In this document: one piece after another, positions 1 through 10,246 of the stretch
Numbering within the stretch: the stretch's first letter is position 1
Layout: every line of letters starts with the position of its first letter
Assembly (NCBI RefSeq): GCF_900149695.1
Contig: NZ_LT703003.1
Coordinates: forward strand, 930,001 to 994,000
Reading direction: 5' to 3'
Length of the DNA: 64,000 bases
Origin: Anderseniella sp. Alg231-50
GTDB taxonomy: Bacteria; Pseudomonadota; Alphaproteobacteria; Rhizobiales; Aestuariivirgaceae
Translations under genes and position numbers: made by a program
Notes under the pieces: generated by a model
Told to the model about the DNA's origin: nothing
The model's input: only the letters and a program-made list of their open reading frames with translations
Databases searched by the model: none

Positions 1-82
1 CCTTGCGTCCCGACTCTGCAATGGCGCGCAAAATATTGCGCCCAATGCGACCAAATCCGTTGATTGCAACGCGTACCGCCAT
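1..82 (-). CDS. gap: Glyceraldehyde-3-phosphate dehydrogenase, 5' end only
   Basis: Partial gene that runs off the left edge of the window; only about 27 codons are present. The translated start carries the Rossmann-fold motif [10 protein letters not shown] typical of the NAD-binding N terminus of type I GAPDH, followed by a helix ([11 protein letters not shown]). GAPDH oxidises and phosphorylates glyceraldehyde 3-phosphate in glycolysis, and runs in reverse in gluconeogenesis. The ATG at 82 is the natural start because the first beta-strand follows at once. The catalytic cysteine region lies outside the window, so completeness cannot be judged. It lies in the same direction as the BetI-like gene that ends 83 bases upstream of it. 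Confidence 0.9.
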   Translation of the reverse strand, partial: MAVRVAINGFGRIGRNILRAIAESGRK

Positions 83-164
83 GGTGATCTCCGATAATTT
101 TGGGCTTTGCCCGAATGAGGAAAGAAACGAGTTCCCGCGTCTTATAAACCAATGTGGGTCAGGG

Positions 165-812
165 TCAATTGACAGGCCCGTTTGCGTCAAAATGCGCAGG
201 GTAAAACGCGGCCAGGCAATTGTGCAGCGTGCTCAGGGCCTGTGACCGGGTAATGCCCGGCGGCGTGTGGGCAAGCGCAACCCACAATCCGTCGGTGAGC
301 GCGTTGATCACCCGTGCATCGAGCTTGCCGGATTGCGGCCTGTTGTAATTTCCGGCGCTGGAAATGTCGGCGCACATGGTTTCCAGCGTTTGCAGGTATT
401 CTGCTTCTTCGTCGCCATAGACTTCATCATAGGCGGGCCTTGACTGGGCCTCCGCCCAGAAGCTCACCCATGCCTGCAGTGTCCGCGGCGTGCAGACATC
501 TTCACCGAAATCAGCACTGGTCATGGCATAGAGCCGCGCGGCGGGATCGCCGCCGGCTTCGCTGACCGCTGCCATCCAGTTGTCACGGTACTGCACGGCC
601 AGGTGCTTCAGGGTATCGGCCAGCAGCGCTGCCTTGGACTCAAAATGAAAGTTCACAATGCCCATCGACAGGCCGGCCCGGCGCGACACATCACTGATCG
701 TCAGGCTGGAATAGCCGCGTGTCGCCAGCACATCGATGGTTGCCTCGATAAGCTGCCTGCGGCGCACATCGCGCGCCGCCTTTCTTGGTCTTGGCCGTTC
801 AGACGTGGTCAT
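165..812 (-). CDS. BetI-like TetR-family repressor
   Basis: A 215-residue TetR-family regulator. The N-terminal helix-turn-helix (about residues 15-65) contains [19 protein letters not shown], then [15 protein letters not shown] as recognition helix region. The rest is the alpha-helical ligand domain, whose pattern with several Trp and Tyr residues ([11 protein letters not shown]) resembles the C-terminal domain of BetI, the choline-responsive repressor of glycine betaine synthesis. Its ATG overlaps the stop of the upstream methyltransferase by four bases (ATGA), so the two are probably co-transcribed and translationally coupled. Choline or betaine as ligand is an inference from family resemblance; another quaternary amine is possible. 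No betA or betB gene lies in the window. Confidence 0.8.
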   Translation of the reverse strand: MTTSERPRPRKAARDVRRRQLIEATIDVLATRGYSSLTISDVSRRAGLSMGIVNFHFESKAALLADTLKHLAVQYRDNWMAAVSEAGGDPAARLYAMTSADFGEDVCTPRTLQAWVSFWAEAQSRPAYDEVYGDEEAEYLQTLETMCADISSAGNYNRPQSGKLDARVINALTDGLWVALAHTPPGITRSQALSTLHNCLAAFYPAHFDANGPVN

Positions 813-1588
813 GGCTTTCGCCCGCGCACATGATGCGGGCAGTGCTCACCGGTCTCCAGCACTTTGATCATCAAGCCCCATGTCTGGATATTGTGGTCGA
901 CAATTTCATAACCCAGCTCCGCAATCGCGGCATCGTGCAGCTCCCCCTGGAGGAGAGCCAGTTCGCGCCTGGCCTGGTCACGGTACCAGGCATTGCGATT
1001 GGTCAATGCCACATCGACAAAGCCCGCCTGTTCAAGGGCGTCTGCGTAAAGACGCGGCGACGCCATCCCGAAATCAAGGTCCTCCGATGCCAGATAGGCC
1101 TGCATGTCGGGCGACGGTTCGCCGTCATGCGACATCAGCCAGTCGGACGCCACGAACCGGCCACCGGGTTTCAAAACACGAAACACGTCCCTGCCCAGTT
1201 CATGCTTGCCCGGAATGTGAACGATGGCATCCTTGGAAAAAACCACGTCGAATTCATCGGCGGCAAACGGCAGCGGACCCGGTTCGACCTGCATCAGCTC
1301 CACGTGCTCGGAAATGCCGGCTTCACGAATGCGCGTGCGGGCTGCCTCCAGCACGGATGCTTCCACGTCAATGCCGGTGATTCTCGCCGCGCCGTACTCG
1401 CTGACCAGCAGGCAATCGATACCCCCGGCACCACAGCCGATATCGAGAACGTGCTTGCCGCGCAAATCCTCGCCTTCGAGCAGGCGTGCAAGTTCATCCG
1501 GGCCGCCGGGAGACAGCCAACCGCGTCCCCACAGCATTTCCAGAAATCCGATAACAGGCTCCGGATAAAGCTCTTCTGGCTGCGTCAT
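809..1588 (-). CDS. Class I SAM-dependent methyltransferase, phosphoethanolamine/glycine N-methyltransferase-like
   Basis: Seven-beta-strand SAM methyltransferase of about 259 residues. SAM-binding motif I is VLDIGCGAGG, the acidic ribose-binding residue lies in ITGIDVE, and the post-motif segment DVVFSKDAIVHI followed by [14 protein letters not shown] resembles phosphoethanolamine N-methyltransferases and the sarcosine/dimethylglycine type. A role in making choline or betaine would suit the coupled BetI-like repressor, but the substrate is inferred. The ATG at 1588 is preferred because GAGAGG lies four bases upstream; in-frame starts at 1600 (behind AAGGAG) and 1651 are possible. A 7-bp inverted repeat at 1619-1640 would be an operator if the start is at 1588 or 1600. 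Confidence 0.75.
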   Translation of the reverse strand: MTQPEELYPEPVIGFLEMLWGRGWLSPGGPDELARLLEGEDLRGKHVLDIGCGAGGIDCLLVSEYGAARITGIDVEASVLEAARTRIREAGISEHVELMQVEPGPLPFAADEFDVVFSKDAIVHIPGKHELGRDVFRVLKPGGRFVASDWLMSHDGEPSPDMQAYLASEDLDFGMASPRLYADALEQAGFVDVALTNRNAWYRDQARRELALLQGELHDAAIAELGYEIVDHNIQTWGLMIKVLETGEHCPHHVRGRKP

Positions 1589-1618
1589 CTCACCTCTCAT
1601 CCGCTCCTTCATCAATCC

Positions 1619-1640
1619 GGGCATTCTCAGATCAATGCCC
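1619..1640. promoter_or_regulatory. Inverted repeat upstream of the methyltransferase, candidate operator
   Basis: GGGCATT, an 8-base spacer, then AATGCCC: a perfect 7-bp inverted repeat about 30 bases upstream of the preferred methyltransferase start. It is a plausible site for the adjacent BetI-like repressor. It does not resemble the known E. coli BetI site closely, and if translation begins at 1651 it lies inside the gene. Confidence 0.3.
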
Positions 1641-1758
1641 GCCTGTGCCAAGAAACTTCAGCTCATGTCTTGCAAGTCTCTGCCCGGACTGATCATATTG
1701 CACTCGCGATGCTTGGCGAAAGACCAATTCGCATGTGGGATAACAGGGTGGGCATTTC

Positions 1759-2526
1759 GTGTTAAGCGTAGAAAAGCTGAGCAAAAGCTTTGGCGGGCTG
1801 CAGGCTGTACGTGACTGCAGTTTCAGAATTGAGGAAGGATCAATCACCGGATTGATCGGCCCGAACGGCGCGGGCAAAACAACTACCTTCAACATGATCG
1901 CCGGTGAAATGGAACCGACCGCCGGCAAGATCATTTTCCAGGGCGAGAACATTGCCGGGCTGCCGACCCACAAGATGTTTCACCTCGGCATCGTGCGCAC
2001 ATTCCAGATTCCACACGAATTTGCCAAGATGACGGTGCTGGAAAACCTGATGGTCGTACCGTCAGCGCAACCGGGCGAACACATCTTCAATAACTGGCTG
2101 AGCCCGGGCGCGGTCAAGGCGCGCGAGGACGAGGTTCGCCACATGGCGGAAGACGCGCTCGAGTTCCTGTCGATATCCCATCTCCGGGACGAACGCGCCG
2201 GAAACCTGTCCGGCGGCCAGAAGAAGCTTCTGGAACTGGGTCGCACCATGATGACCGACGCCAAGCTGGTGCTGCTCGACGAACCGGGCGCCGGGGTCAA
2301 TCCCACCCTGCTGCTGAAAATCCGCGAAATGATCACCAGGCTGCGCGAAGAGCGCGGCTATACCTTCTGCGTCATCGAGCATGACATGGACCTGATTGCC
2401 GCCCTGTGCGATCCGATCATCGTGCTCGCCGAGGGAACCGTGCTGATGCAGGGCACCATGGAGGAAGTGCGCTCCAATTCGGATGTGCTGGATGCCTATC
2501 TCGGCGGTGGCGAGGAAGCAGCCTGA
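1759..2526 (+). CDS. livG: Branched-chain amino acid ABC transporter ATPase LivG
   Basis: A 255-residue ATPase of the HAAT family. Walker A GPNGAGKT lies at residues 34-41, the Q-loop glutamine near 83, the signature LSGGQ at 150-154, Walker B LVLLDEP at 170-176 and the switch histidine in IEHDMD near 208. The segment after the Q-loop (FQIPHEFAKMTVLENLMV) and the C-terminal VLDAYLGGG are typical of LivG. It starts at GTG, with a purine-rich AGGGTGGG a few bases upstream. It opens a five-gene operon and is followed at once by livF (TGATG overlap). With LivF it powers uptake of Leu/Ile/Val or related amino acids through LivH and LivM. The true substrate may differ, as HAAT systems are diverse. 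Confidence 0.92.
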   Translation: MLSVEKLSKSFGGLQAVRDCSFRIEEGSITGLIGPNGAGKTTTFNMIAGEMEPTAGKIIFQGENIAGLPTHKMFHLGIVRTFQIPHEFAKMTVLENLMVVPSAQPGEHIFNNWLSPGAVKAREDEVRHMAEDALEFLSISHLRDERAGNLSGGQKKLLELGRTMMTDAKLVLLDEPGAGVNPTLLLKIREMITRLREERGYTFCVIEHDMDLIAALCDPIIVLAEGTVLMQGTMEEVRSNSDVLDAYLGGGEEAA

Positions 2527-3308
2527 TGCGTGTGCTTGAACTCGACAACGTCGTGGGCGGGTATGGCGATACGCAGATCCTGCACGGTGTTTCAATGCAT
2601 GTCGATACAGGTGAGATCGTCGTCATAATCGGTCCTAACGGCGCCGGCAAGTCAACCGCCATGAAGGCCGTGTTCGGCCTGCTCAAACTGAGCGACGGTG
2701 CCGTACTGCTGGACGGCAATGCCATCACCAATACGCCACCGGAACAAGTGGTGCGCCAGGGTGTGTGCTACGTGCCGCAGACCGGCAACATATTTCCCAG
2801 CCTGACGGTCGAGGAAAACCTTGAAATGGGAGCGTTTGTGCGCAGCGACGATTTCAGGCCGCGGCTGAACGAAATCTACGACATGTTTCCGCCGCTGCTG
2901 GAAAAGCGCCAGCAGCCTGCCGGCACACTGTCCGGCGGCCAGCGCCAGATGGTCGCCATGGGCAAGGCCCTGATGCTGGAACCGAAAATCCTGCTGCTGG
3001 ATGAGCCCACCGCCGGCCTGTCGCCGAAATACCGCGGCGAGATCTTTGAAACCGTCAAGATGATCAACAGTGCCGGTACGCCCATCCTGATGGTGGAACA
3101 GAATGCCAAGCAGGCGCTGGGCATCGCCAACCGAGGCTACGTACTGGTGGACGGCAAGAACCGGTTTGAAGGTACCGGCCAGGACCTGCTCGACGACCCG
3201 GAAGTGGCCGAAATGTTCCTTGGCGGCGGCAAGCAGCCGGAGCAACCACCTGCAAAGGCAGCAAAACCTGCCGCAAAAAAGCAGCCGCGCAAGAGCGGGA
3301 AGACTTGA
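2526..3308 (+). CDS. livF: Branched-chain amino acid ABC transporter ATPase LivF
   Basis: A 260-residue ATPase, the second nucleotide-binding subunit of the transporter. Walker A GPNGAGKS lies at 36-43, the Q-loop in VPQTGNIFPSLTV near 85, LSGGQ at 135-139 and Walker B ILLLDEP at 155-161. The switch position reads VEQNAKQAL, with Gln in place of the usual His, which is characteristic of LivF. The ATG at 2526 shares a base with the livG stop (TGATG), which fixes the start even though the frame is open upstream. Odd: the C terminus carries an extra Pro/Ala/Lys-rich tail of about 22 residues (from about 239), absent from E. coli LivF and probably disordered. Confidence 0.92.
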   Translation: MRVLELDNVVGGYGDTQILHGVSMHVDTGEIVVIIGPNGAGKSTAMKAVFGLLKLSDGAVLLDGNAITNTPPEQVVRQGVCYVPQTGNIFPSLTVEENLEMGAFVRSDDFRPRLNEIYDMFPPLLEKRQQPAGTLSGGQRQMVAMGKALMLEPKILLLDEPTAGLSPKYRGEIFETVKMINSAGTPILMVEQNAKQALGIANRGYVLVDGKNRFEGTGQDLLDDPEVAEMFLGGGKQPEQPPAKAAKPAAKKQPRKSGKT

Positions 3309-3311
3309 CCG

Positions 3312-4217
3312 ATGGCTGAATTTATCAATTTCTACCTGTTCCCAGGCTTGGTGCTCGGTTCGATCTATGCGCTCGGCGCCATCGGCATCACCATGACCTT
3401 CGGCATCCTGCGGTTTGCGAATTTCGCACACGGTGAAACCATGACACTGGGCGTCTACATCGCCTGGACGCTGGTACAGTTGACCGGTTTCAAGTCAATG
3501 GCGGCGATCCTGCTGGTGCTGATGCCGGTTTCAATGATGCTGACCATCATGGTCGTACTGCTGATCGACAAGGCATTCTACAAACCGCTGCGGGCATCGC
3601 CGGTCATCATCCTGGTGATCGCCTCGTTCGGGCTGATGCTGATGATCAGGTCGGTGACCCAGTTCTCCTGGGGTGTGCAGCTGAAGACCATCCTGCCCGG
3701 CATTCAGCCACGCATGCAGTTCCTTGATTTCTTCAGTTTCCCGCTCAAGCATGTTTTCATTGTCGGCGGCGCGTTGCTGCTGATGTACGCGGTCCATCAT
3801 GTGCTCACCTACACAAAAATCGGCAAGGCGATGCGGGCCATGTCGGACTCGCCGGAACTGGCCCGCCTGACCGGCATCAACACTGAAAAGGTGGTCATGG
3901 CGACCTGGATAATGGGGGCCGGCCTGGCTTGTGCGGCCGGTGTGTTTCTGGCCGTGGATACGCAGGTCGACACCATGATGGGTTTCAAGATCCTGCTGCC
4001 GATGTTCGCGGCCGCCATTCTGGGCGGTGTCGGCAAGCCTTATGGTGCAATGGCCGGCGGACTGGTCATCGGGATCGCTGAGGAACTGTCGTCATATCCC
4101 TGGCTCGGCGACGGACCGCTGCTCGATCCCGGCTACAAGCAGGGCATCGCGTTCGCCATCATGATTGCCATACTGGTATGGCGCCCGACAGGCCTGTTCA
4201 AAGGAAAGAGTTTCTGA
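3312..4217 (+). CDS. livH: Branched-chain amino acid ABC transporter permease LivH
   Basis: A 301-residue polytopic inner-membrane permease of the LivH type. The first segment (FYLFPGLVLGSIYALGAIGITMTFGILRFANFAHG, read in pieces from residue 6) is the family hallmark. Several further hydrophobic spans follow, and the cytoplasmic coupling region TKIGKAMRAMSDSPELARLTGIN lies near 170-195. It sits three bases after livF and its stop overlaps the livM start (TGATG). It forms the translocation pore with LivM. All expected segments are present and the length is typical. Confidence 0.92.
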   Translation: MAEFINFYLFPGLVLGSIYALGAIGITMTFGILRFANFAHGETMTLGVYIAWTLVQLTGFKSMAAILLVLMPVSMMLTIMVVLLIDKAFYKPLRASPVIILVIASFGLMLMIRSVTQFSWGVQLKTILPGIQPRMQFLDFFSFPLKHVFIVGGALLLMYAVHHVLTYTKIGKAMRAMSDSPELARLTGINTEKVVMATWIMGAGLACAAGVFLAVDTQVDTMMGFKILLPMFAAAILGGVGKPYGAMAGGLVIGIAEELSSYPWLGDGPLLDPGYKQGIAFAIMIAILVWRPTGLFKGKSF

Positions 4218-5188
4218 TGGACCCGGTACTTTACGGATACATGCTCTATGGCATCTCGCTGCTCACGGTCGGCGGCATGTATGCCATTCTCACCTTGGGC
4301 CTCAACGTGCAGTGGGGCTTTACCGGCCTGTTCAATGCCGGCATTGCCGGTTTCTTCGGCATCGGCGCCTACACCGCAGCAATCCTGACGACCAATCCGC
4401 ATACAAGTCACGTAGGCGGGTTCCAGATGCCTTACGTCGTAGCCGCCATTGCCGCCATGCTGGTGGCCGGTGTCATCGCCTTCCTGGTCGGCAAGGTGTG
4501 CCTGAAACTGAGAAGCGACTATCTTGCCATCGCCACCATCGGCATTGCGGAAATCTTCCGCCTGATCGTCAACAACGAGACCTGGGCCACCAATGGCCCG
4601 CGCGGCATCTCGCAGATACCGCGGCCGTTCGAAGGCCTGCCCGAACCGATTAACCAGTTCGCCTTTCTTGGCGTTGTCCTGGTAACACTGGCAGGGGTTT
4701 ACTGGCTGATGGAAATCGCGCGCAAGTCTCCGTGGGGCCGGGTCATGACTGCCATTCGTGACAATGAGACATCAGCCAAGGCAGCCGGCAAGAACGTCGA
4801 GACATTCCGCATGGAAGGTTTTGTCATCGGCTGCATGATCATGGCCCTGGCCGGTGCGCTGATGGCTCACTACCTGAAGTTCGTGAACCCGCAGACCACG
4901 GACCCGCTATTGGCCACCTTCATCGTCTTCGTGATGCTTGTCATCGGCGGCAGCGCCAATAACAAGGGCGCCATACTCGGGGCGTTTCTTGTCTGGACGC
5001 TATGGTCGGCCTCGGAAATCGTGGCGCCGAGACTGCTGGATGCGATCGGCATGGCTGACGCCGGAATCCGCTCGGCCTATGTGCGCATCTTCCTGATTGG
5101 CCTGCTGTTGCAGATTTTCCTGCAGAAAAACCCGCAAGGCCTGCTGCCTGAAACACGCCCTTCATCGCCGGGCAAAAATGAGCCATGA
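4217..5188 (+). CDS. livM: Branched-chain amino acid ABC transporter permease LivM
   Basis: A 323-residue permease, partner of LivH. The N terminus (LTVGGMYAILTLGLNVQWG, then GLFNAGIAGFFGIGAYTAA) and the coupling helix region SPWGRVMTAIRDNETSAKAAGKN near residue 180 are typical of LivM. About ten hydrophobic stretches are visible. The ATG at 4217 overlaps the livH stop by one base, so the longer in-frame reading from 4178 is rejected. It is followed after about 60 bases by the binding protein, so the whole uptake system is in one cluster. Confidence 0.92.
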   Translation: MDPVLYGYMLYGISLLTVGGMYAILTLGLNVQWGFTGLFNAGIAGFFGIGAYTAAILTTNPHTSHVGGFQMPYVVAAIAAMLVAGVIAFLVGKVCLKLRSDYLAIATIGIAEIFRLIVNNETWATNGPRGISQIPRPFEGLPEPINQFAFLGVVLVTLAGVYWLMEIARKSPWGRVMTAIRDNETSAKAAGKNVETFRMEGFVIGCMIMALAGALMAHYLKFVNPQTTDPLLATFIVFVMLVIGGSANNKGAILGAFLVWTLWSASEIVAPRLLDAIGMADAGIRSAYVRIFLIGLLLQIFLQKNPQGLLPETRPSSPGKNEP

Positions 5189-5250
5189 TGTATACGTCTT
5201 TTTTGGAACAGCCCCGACAGGCTGTTTGTTCAGTGGAGGAGTGAGTGAAA

Positions 5251-6459
5251 ATGAAACTTGTCAAACAACTGGCTGTGACAGCCTGTGCGGCAGCAATGTT
5301 TGCAACGGCTGCGCATGCTGACAGCATCAAGGTCGGCTCGGCCGGCGGGGTAACCGGACCGATTGCCGAGCTGGTTGCCACCATCGTCAAGGGCCGCGAC
5401 CTGGCGCGTGACCAGATCAATGCCGAAGGCGGCCTTTTGAAGGGCGACAAGCTGGAAATGGTTATCGGCGACAGCGCCTGTGACCCGAAGGCCGCGGTTG
5501 ACGCCGTTGGCAAGCTTGTCAATGTCGAGCAGGTTGTCGGTATTGTCGGTCCAAGCTGCTCCGGCGCCACCAACGCATCCGTGCAGGCCGTCACCATTCC
5601 GGCAGGTGTTGCCGTGTTGTCCGATTCAGCAACCGCGCCATCGGTGACTGAACTGAAAGACAATGACACCGTGTTCCGTGTCGCCCCGTCCGATGCCTAT
5701 CAGGGCCTGGCGATCGCGCAACTGGTCAACAAGGCCGGTATCAAGAAGGTCGCCATGACCTATTCGAACGACGACTACAATGCCGGCATTGCCAAGGTGT
5801 TCGAAGAAGAGTTCAAGAAGATGGGTGGCGAGGTCACCGCCAACCAGGCCCATGAGCCCAACAAGGCGTCATACCGTTCCGAACTGCAGACACTGACCCA
5901 GGGCGGACCGGAAGCCATTGCGATCTTCGCCTATTACGGCTCAAGCGGCATCACCATCATCAAGAACAGCCTGGAAAACGGCCTGTTCGGCAAGTTCTTT
6001 GCTGCCGACGGCATGTTCGACCAGTCGGTGATTGACCAGATCGGCGCCGACAACCTGAAAGGCAATATCCAGATCACCCAGGCATCGTCCGATACCGCGG
6101 ATGCGTCCTACCAGGCGTTTGCTGAAGCCTTCAAGGCAACCGGCGCAGACCCGGCAGCTCCGTATGCCGCACACGGCTACGACGCCACATTCATGATGGC
6201 GCTGGCCATCGAGAAAGCCGGTGCTGCCGATCGCGCCAAGATCAAGGATGCGCTCCGGGCCATTTCAGACGGCAAGGGCGAAGTGGTTCGCCCCGGTGAC
6301 TGGGCAAAAGCCAAGAAGCTGATCGCCGACGGAAAGGACATCAACTATGAAGGCGCCTCCGGCAGTGCCGACTTTGATGAAAACGGCGATGTCAGCGGCG
6401 TGTTTGCTGTCAATGTCGTCGGTGATGACGGCAAATGGGCCAAGGAACTGCTGAAATAG
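5251..6459 (+). CDS. Branched-chain amino acid ABC transporter substrate-binding protein
   Basis: A 402-residue periplasmic binding protein of the type I (Leu/Ile/Val) fold. A clear Sec signal peptide is present: MKMKLVKQ, a hydrophobic core (LAVTACAAAMFATA), then cleavage after AHA near residue 24. The mature start DSIKVGSAGGVTGPIAE and the ligand-loop pattern VGPSCSGATNASV match this family. Translation from ATG 5251 is preferred because GGAGGAG lies nine bases upstream; an in-frame GTG at 5245 is too close to it. It is the last gene of the liv operon and precedes a strong terminator. It determines the substrate; whether that is a branched-chain amino acid or another amide or amino acid cannot be read from sequence. 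Confidence 0.92.
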   Translation: MKLVKQLAVTACAAAMFATAAHADSIKVGSAGGVTGPIAELVATIVKGRDLARDQINAEGGLLKGDKLEMVIGDSACDPKAAVDAVGKLVNVEQVVGIVGPSCSGATNASVQAVTIPAGVAVLSDSATAPSVTELKDNDTVFRVAPSDAYQGLAIAQLVNKAGIKKVAMTYSNDDYNAGIAKVFEEEFKKMGGEVTANQAHEPNKASYRSELQTLTQGGPEAIAIFAYYGSSGITIIKNSLENGLFGKFFAADGMFDQSVIDQIGADNLKGNIQITQASSDTADASYQAFAEAFKATGADPAAPYAAHGYDATFMMALAIEKAGAADRAKIKDALRAISDGKGEVVRPGDWAKAKKLIADGKDINYEGASGSADFDENGDVSGVFAVNVVGDDGKWAKELLK

Positions 6460-6485
6460 GCCAAGTTCTACCCAACAATCTTCTG

Positions 6486-6523
6486 AACCTGCGCAAAGCT
6501 GCTGTTTTGCGCAGGTTTTTTTG
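6486..6523 (+). terminator. Rho-independent terminator of the liv operon
   Basis: A stem AACCTGCGCAAA, a 7-base loop, then TTTTGCGCAGGTT running into a T-run. It lies 27 bases after the binding-protein stop and before pyrC, so pyrC is probably transcribed on its own. Confidence 0.9.
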
Positions 6524-6561
6524 TTATCTGAAGATGAGCCAATAACCGGAAACAGCATGCC

Positions 6562-7608
6562 ATGACCGACACCCTCACCATTCCTCGCCCCGATGACTGG
6601 CACCTGCACCTGCGTGACGGAGACATGCTTAAGGGCGTCGTGGCCCACACGGCAGAGCACTTCGCCCGGGCCATCATCATGCCCAACCTGGTGCCGCCAG
6701 TGGTAACCGGTGCTGATGCAGCAGCTTACAGGGACCGGATCCTGGCTGCCTTACCGGCCTCGATGACTTTTGAACCGCTGATGACGCTGTATCTCACCGA
6801 GGCGACCGAGGCGGATGACGTGGCCCAGGCGCATGCTTCGGGACTGGTCAAGGCGGTCAAGCTCTACCCCGCAGGCGCCACCACAAATTCACAATCGGGC
6901 GTCAGCAATTTCGATAATGTACAAGGCGTGCTTGAGCGCATGGCCGAGATCGGCCTGCCGTTGTGCGTGCATGGCGAGGTGACCGATGCGGACATCGACA
7001 TTTTCGACCGGGAGGCGGTATTCATAGACCGTGTGCTCGACCCGCTGCGCAAGCGGGTTCCGGGTCTGCGGGTCGTCATGGAACATGTAACCACCGCAGA
7101 CGCCGTGGCCTATGTTCAGACCGACACAAGCGGCAACCTGGCCGCGACCATTACCACCCACCACCTGATCATCAACCGCAACCACATTCTGGCCGGCGGC
7201 ATCCGGCCGCACTATTACTGCCTGCCGGTGGCCAAGCGCGAGAAACATCGCCTCGCCTTGCGCGCTGCGGCGTGTGCCGGTGATGAACGGTTTTTCCTTG
7301 GTACTGATTCAGCGCCGCACACGGATGCTGCAAAACTGCTGCCGTGCGGCTGTGCCGGCATTTTCACCGCGCCAAACACCATGAGCTGCCTGGCGCATGT
7401 ATTCGAGGAAGATGGCGCACTGGCCCGGCTGGAGGGCTTTGCCTCACGCAATGGTCCGGCCTTCTACAGGCTGCCGGTCAACTCCGAAGAAATGAGGCTG
7501 ACCAGGCAATCCGAACCCGTCCGCTATCCTGAACTTGTCGAGACCGGCGCCGGCAATGTCACCGTGTTCGACCCCGGTTTTGACCTGTTCTGGCGCGTCG
7601 GGCCCTGA
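6562..7608 (+). CDS. pyrC: Dihydroorotase, class II
   Basis: A 348-residue amidohydrolase that interconverts N-carbamoyl-aspartate and dihydroorotate in pyrimidine synthesis. The metal-binding HLHLRDG lies at about residues 13-19, the lysine that becomes carboxylated is in KAVKLYPAG near 105, and ligand histidines follow in CVHGEV, TTHHLI and FLGTDSAPH. The length and motif order match PyrC of the E. coli type rather than the longer PyrC/allantoinase-like form. It stands alone between the liv terminator and the convergent pobA gene, with only four bases between the two stops. Confidence 0.95.
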   Translation: MTDTLTIPRPDDWHLHLRDGDMLKGVVAHTAEHFARAIIMPNLVPPVVTGADAAAYRDRILAALPASMTFEPLMTLYLTEATEADDVAQAHASGLVKAVKLYPAGATTNSQSGVSNFDNVQGVLERMAEIGLPLCVHGEVTDADIDIFDREAVFIDRVLDPLRKRVPGLRVVMEHVTTADAVAYVQTDTSGNLAATITTHHLIINRNHILAGGIRPHYYCLPVAKREKHRLALRAAACAGDERFFLGTDSAPHTDAAKLLPCGCAGIFTAPNTMSCLAHVFEEDGALARLEGFASRNGPAFYRLPVNSEEMRLTRQSEPVRYPELVETGAGNVTVFDPGFDLFWRVGP

Positions 7609-7612
7609 GTGC

Positions 7613-8839
<1,227 letters not shown>

Positions 8840-9005
8840 TCACACGCAAACCGCTTAGCCGGCATCTGCATTTTCAACCATGCCCCAGCCTGTTGCACCG
8901 GCGCCCGAAAGCCTATAGCACGAACCTGTTAACGCGAGAGTACAGATCTGTTTCTATCAAGCCTCGCATTTCCAACCTGTTCGCAAATAGCCTCGGATAC
9001 CCCAA

Positions 9006-10181
9006 TTGCGTCTGTTGTTCATTTCACATTGCTTTCCTCTAAAAGATGCCCCGATGAGCAAGATCGGCGGCATGCAGCGTGTCGGAATCGATCTGTTGAA
9101 ACAGCTCGAGGCACACCCGGAGGTGGATGTCGAAACCGTCATACTGCGATCTGAACGTGAAAATGACTATTTCGGATTTGTGCCGTTCCTGTTTCGCGCC
9201 TTCACGACCGCTCGTTCGATGATGAAGCGTGGCGAAGTCGATGCGGTGCTGTTCTCGGCAATGCCGTCCGCTGTTCTTGCCTCGATACTGGCGGGCACGT
9301 CACGAAACGCCCGCGTACCGCTTGCCGCCATCTCGCACGGGCATGACGTGATTGCAGATTCCGGCGCATATCAATGGCTTGTCGCAAAGGTTTTTGCCCG
9401 GCTTGACGCCATGTTGCCGGTAAGCCGGGCAACAGGACAGCAGTGCGTCCAGCGCGGTCTGCCTGCCGACCGGCTGTTCGTGACACCCAACGGCATTGAG
9501 CCGGACAGGTTTGGCGACAGCTTCCCGGGCCTCTCCACCAATCGGCAGGACCGTCGCAAAGTACTGGCGGATGCGTTTCCCGGACTTGCCGCGAAATTCG
9601 GGCCCGACGACCTGCTGCTGTGTTCCGTCGGTCGCCAGGTGAAGCGCAAGGGAAACGAATGGTTCGTTCGCAATGTGATGCCGCTGTTGAATTCCAACGT
9701 TCACCTGGTGATGGGCGGCAAGGGACCGGAGAGCGATGCCATCGGGCAGGCCATCACGGATACCGGGCTGGGCGCCCGAATCCATTCGCTCGGGCTGGTG
9801 GCGGAAGAAAAGCTGGCTAGCCTGTATTCAGGCGGTGATCTTTTCGTCATGCCCAATATTCCGGTCGACGGTGACATGGAGGGCTTTGGCGTGGTCATGC
9901 TGGAAGCCGGATTGTGCGGCATGCCGTCCATCGCCTCACGGATTGAGGGTATCGAGGATGTGATCACGGACAGCGTCAATGGCCATTGTGCAGAAGCACT
10001 TGATGCAAAGGGATTTGCCGACATCATCAATCTCTACGCAGAAGCGCCCGGATCACTGGACAAGATGTCAAAAACGGCCCGGTCCCACACCATTGCAACG
10101 TTTGCGTGGTCAACTGTGTGCGCGCAGATTGTTACGACCCTGAAGACGGTGATCCACCGTAAGAGGGAAACCGGCGAATGA
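9006..10181 (+). CDS. Glycosyltransferase family 4 (GT-B fold)
   Basis: A 391-residue GT-B enzyme. The N terminus RLLFISHCFPL, then a Gly-rich GGMQR loop, is the first beta-strand and acceptor loop of GT4 enzymes; this supports the TTG start at 9006 although no Shine-Dalgarno is visible. An ATG at 9054 would remove the first strand. The donor domain shows VTPNGIEPDRF near 160, SVGRQVKRKG near 205 and the nucleotide-sugar EX7E motif EGFGVVMLE near 298. It would transfer a sugar to a lipid, glycan or other acceptor. Its 3' end faces the CrtQ-like gene across a repeat element, so a shared pathway is only suggested by proximity. Confidence 0.85.
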   Translation: MRLLFISHCFPLKDAPMSKIGGMQRVGIDLLKQLEAHPEVDVETVILRSERENDYFGFVPFLFRAFTTARSMMKRGEVDAVLFSAMPSAVLASILAGTSRNARVPLAAISHGHDVIADSGAYQWLVAKVFARLDAMLPVSRATGQQCVQRGLPADRLFVTPNGIEPDRFGDSFPGLSTNRQDRRKVLADAFPGLAAKFGPDDLLLCSVGRQVKRKGNEWFVRNVMPLLNSNVHLVMGGKGPESDAIGQAITDTGLGARIHSLGLVAEEKLASLYSGGDLFVMPNIPVDGDMEGFGVVMLEAGLCGMPSIASRIEGIEDVITDSVNGHCAEALDAKGFADIINLYAEAPGSLDKMSKTARSHTIATFAWSTVCAQIVTTLKTVIHRKRETGE

Positions 10182-10184
10182 GGG

Positions 10185-10246
10185 TCTAGAGCAAGATGGG
10201 TTCAAGTGAACCCATGAAGTTGCTCTGTCACTTTGAAAGCGATCAG
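10185..10246 (-). repeat. Dispersed two-hairpin element, copy A (second hairpin only)
   Basis: Read on the minus strand: CTGATCGCTTTCAAAG, then AGAGCAA, ATGGGTTCA, a 2-base loop, TGAACCCAT and TTGCTCT. The outer and inner arms pair without mismatch. It matches the second half of copies B and D. It fills the gap between two convergent genes and supplies the TGA stop of the CrtQ-like gene (10243-10245). It may act as a bidirectional terminator or mRNA-stabilising hairpin. Confidence 0.8.

Noticed and set aside
785-1765. 326-residue open frame on the plus strand
   Set aside because: It is antisense to the methyltransferase with its SAM motifs and has no recognisable domain; it is a shadow of GC-rich coding DNA.
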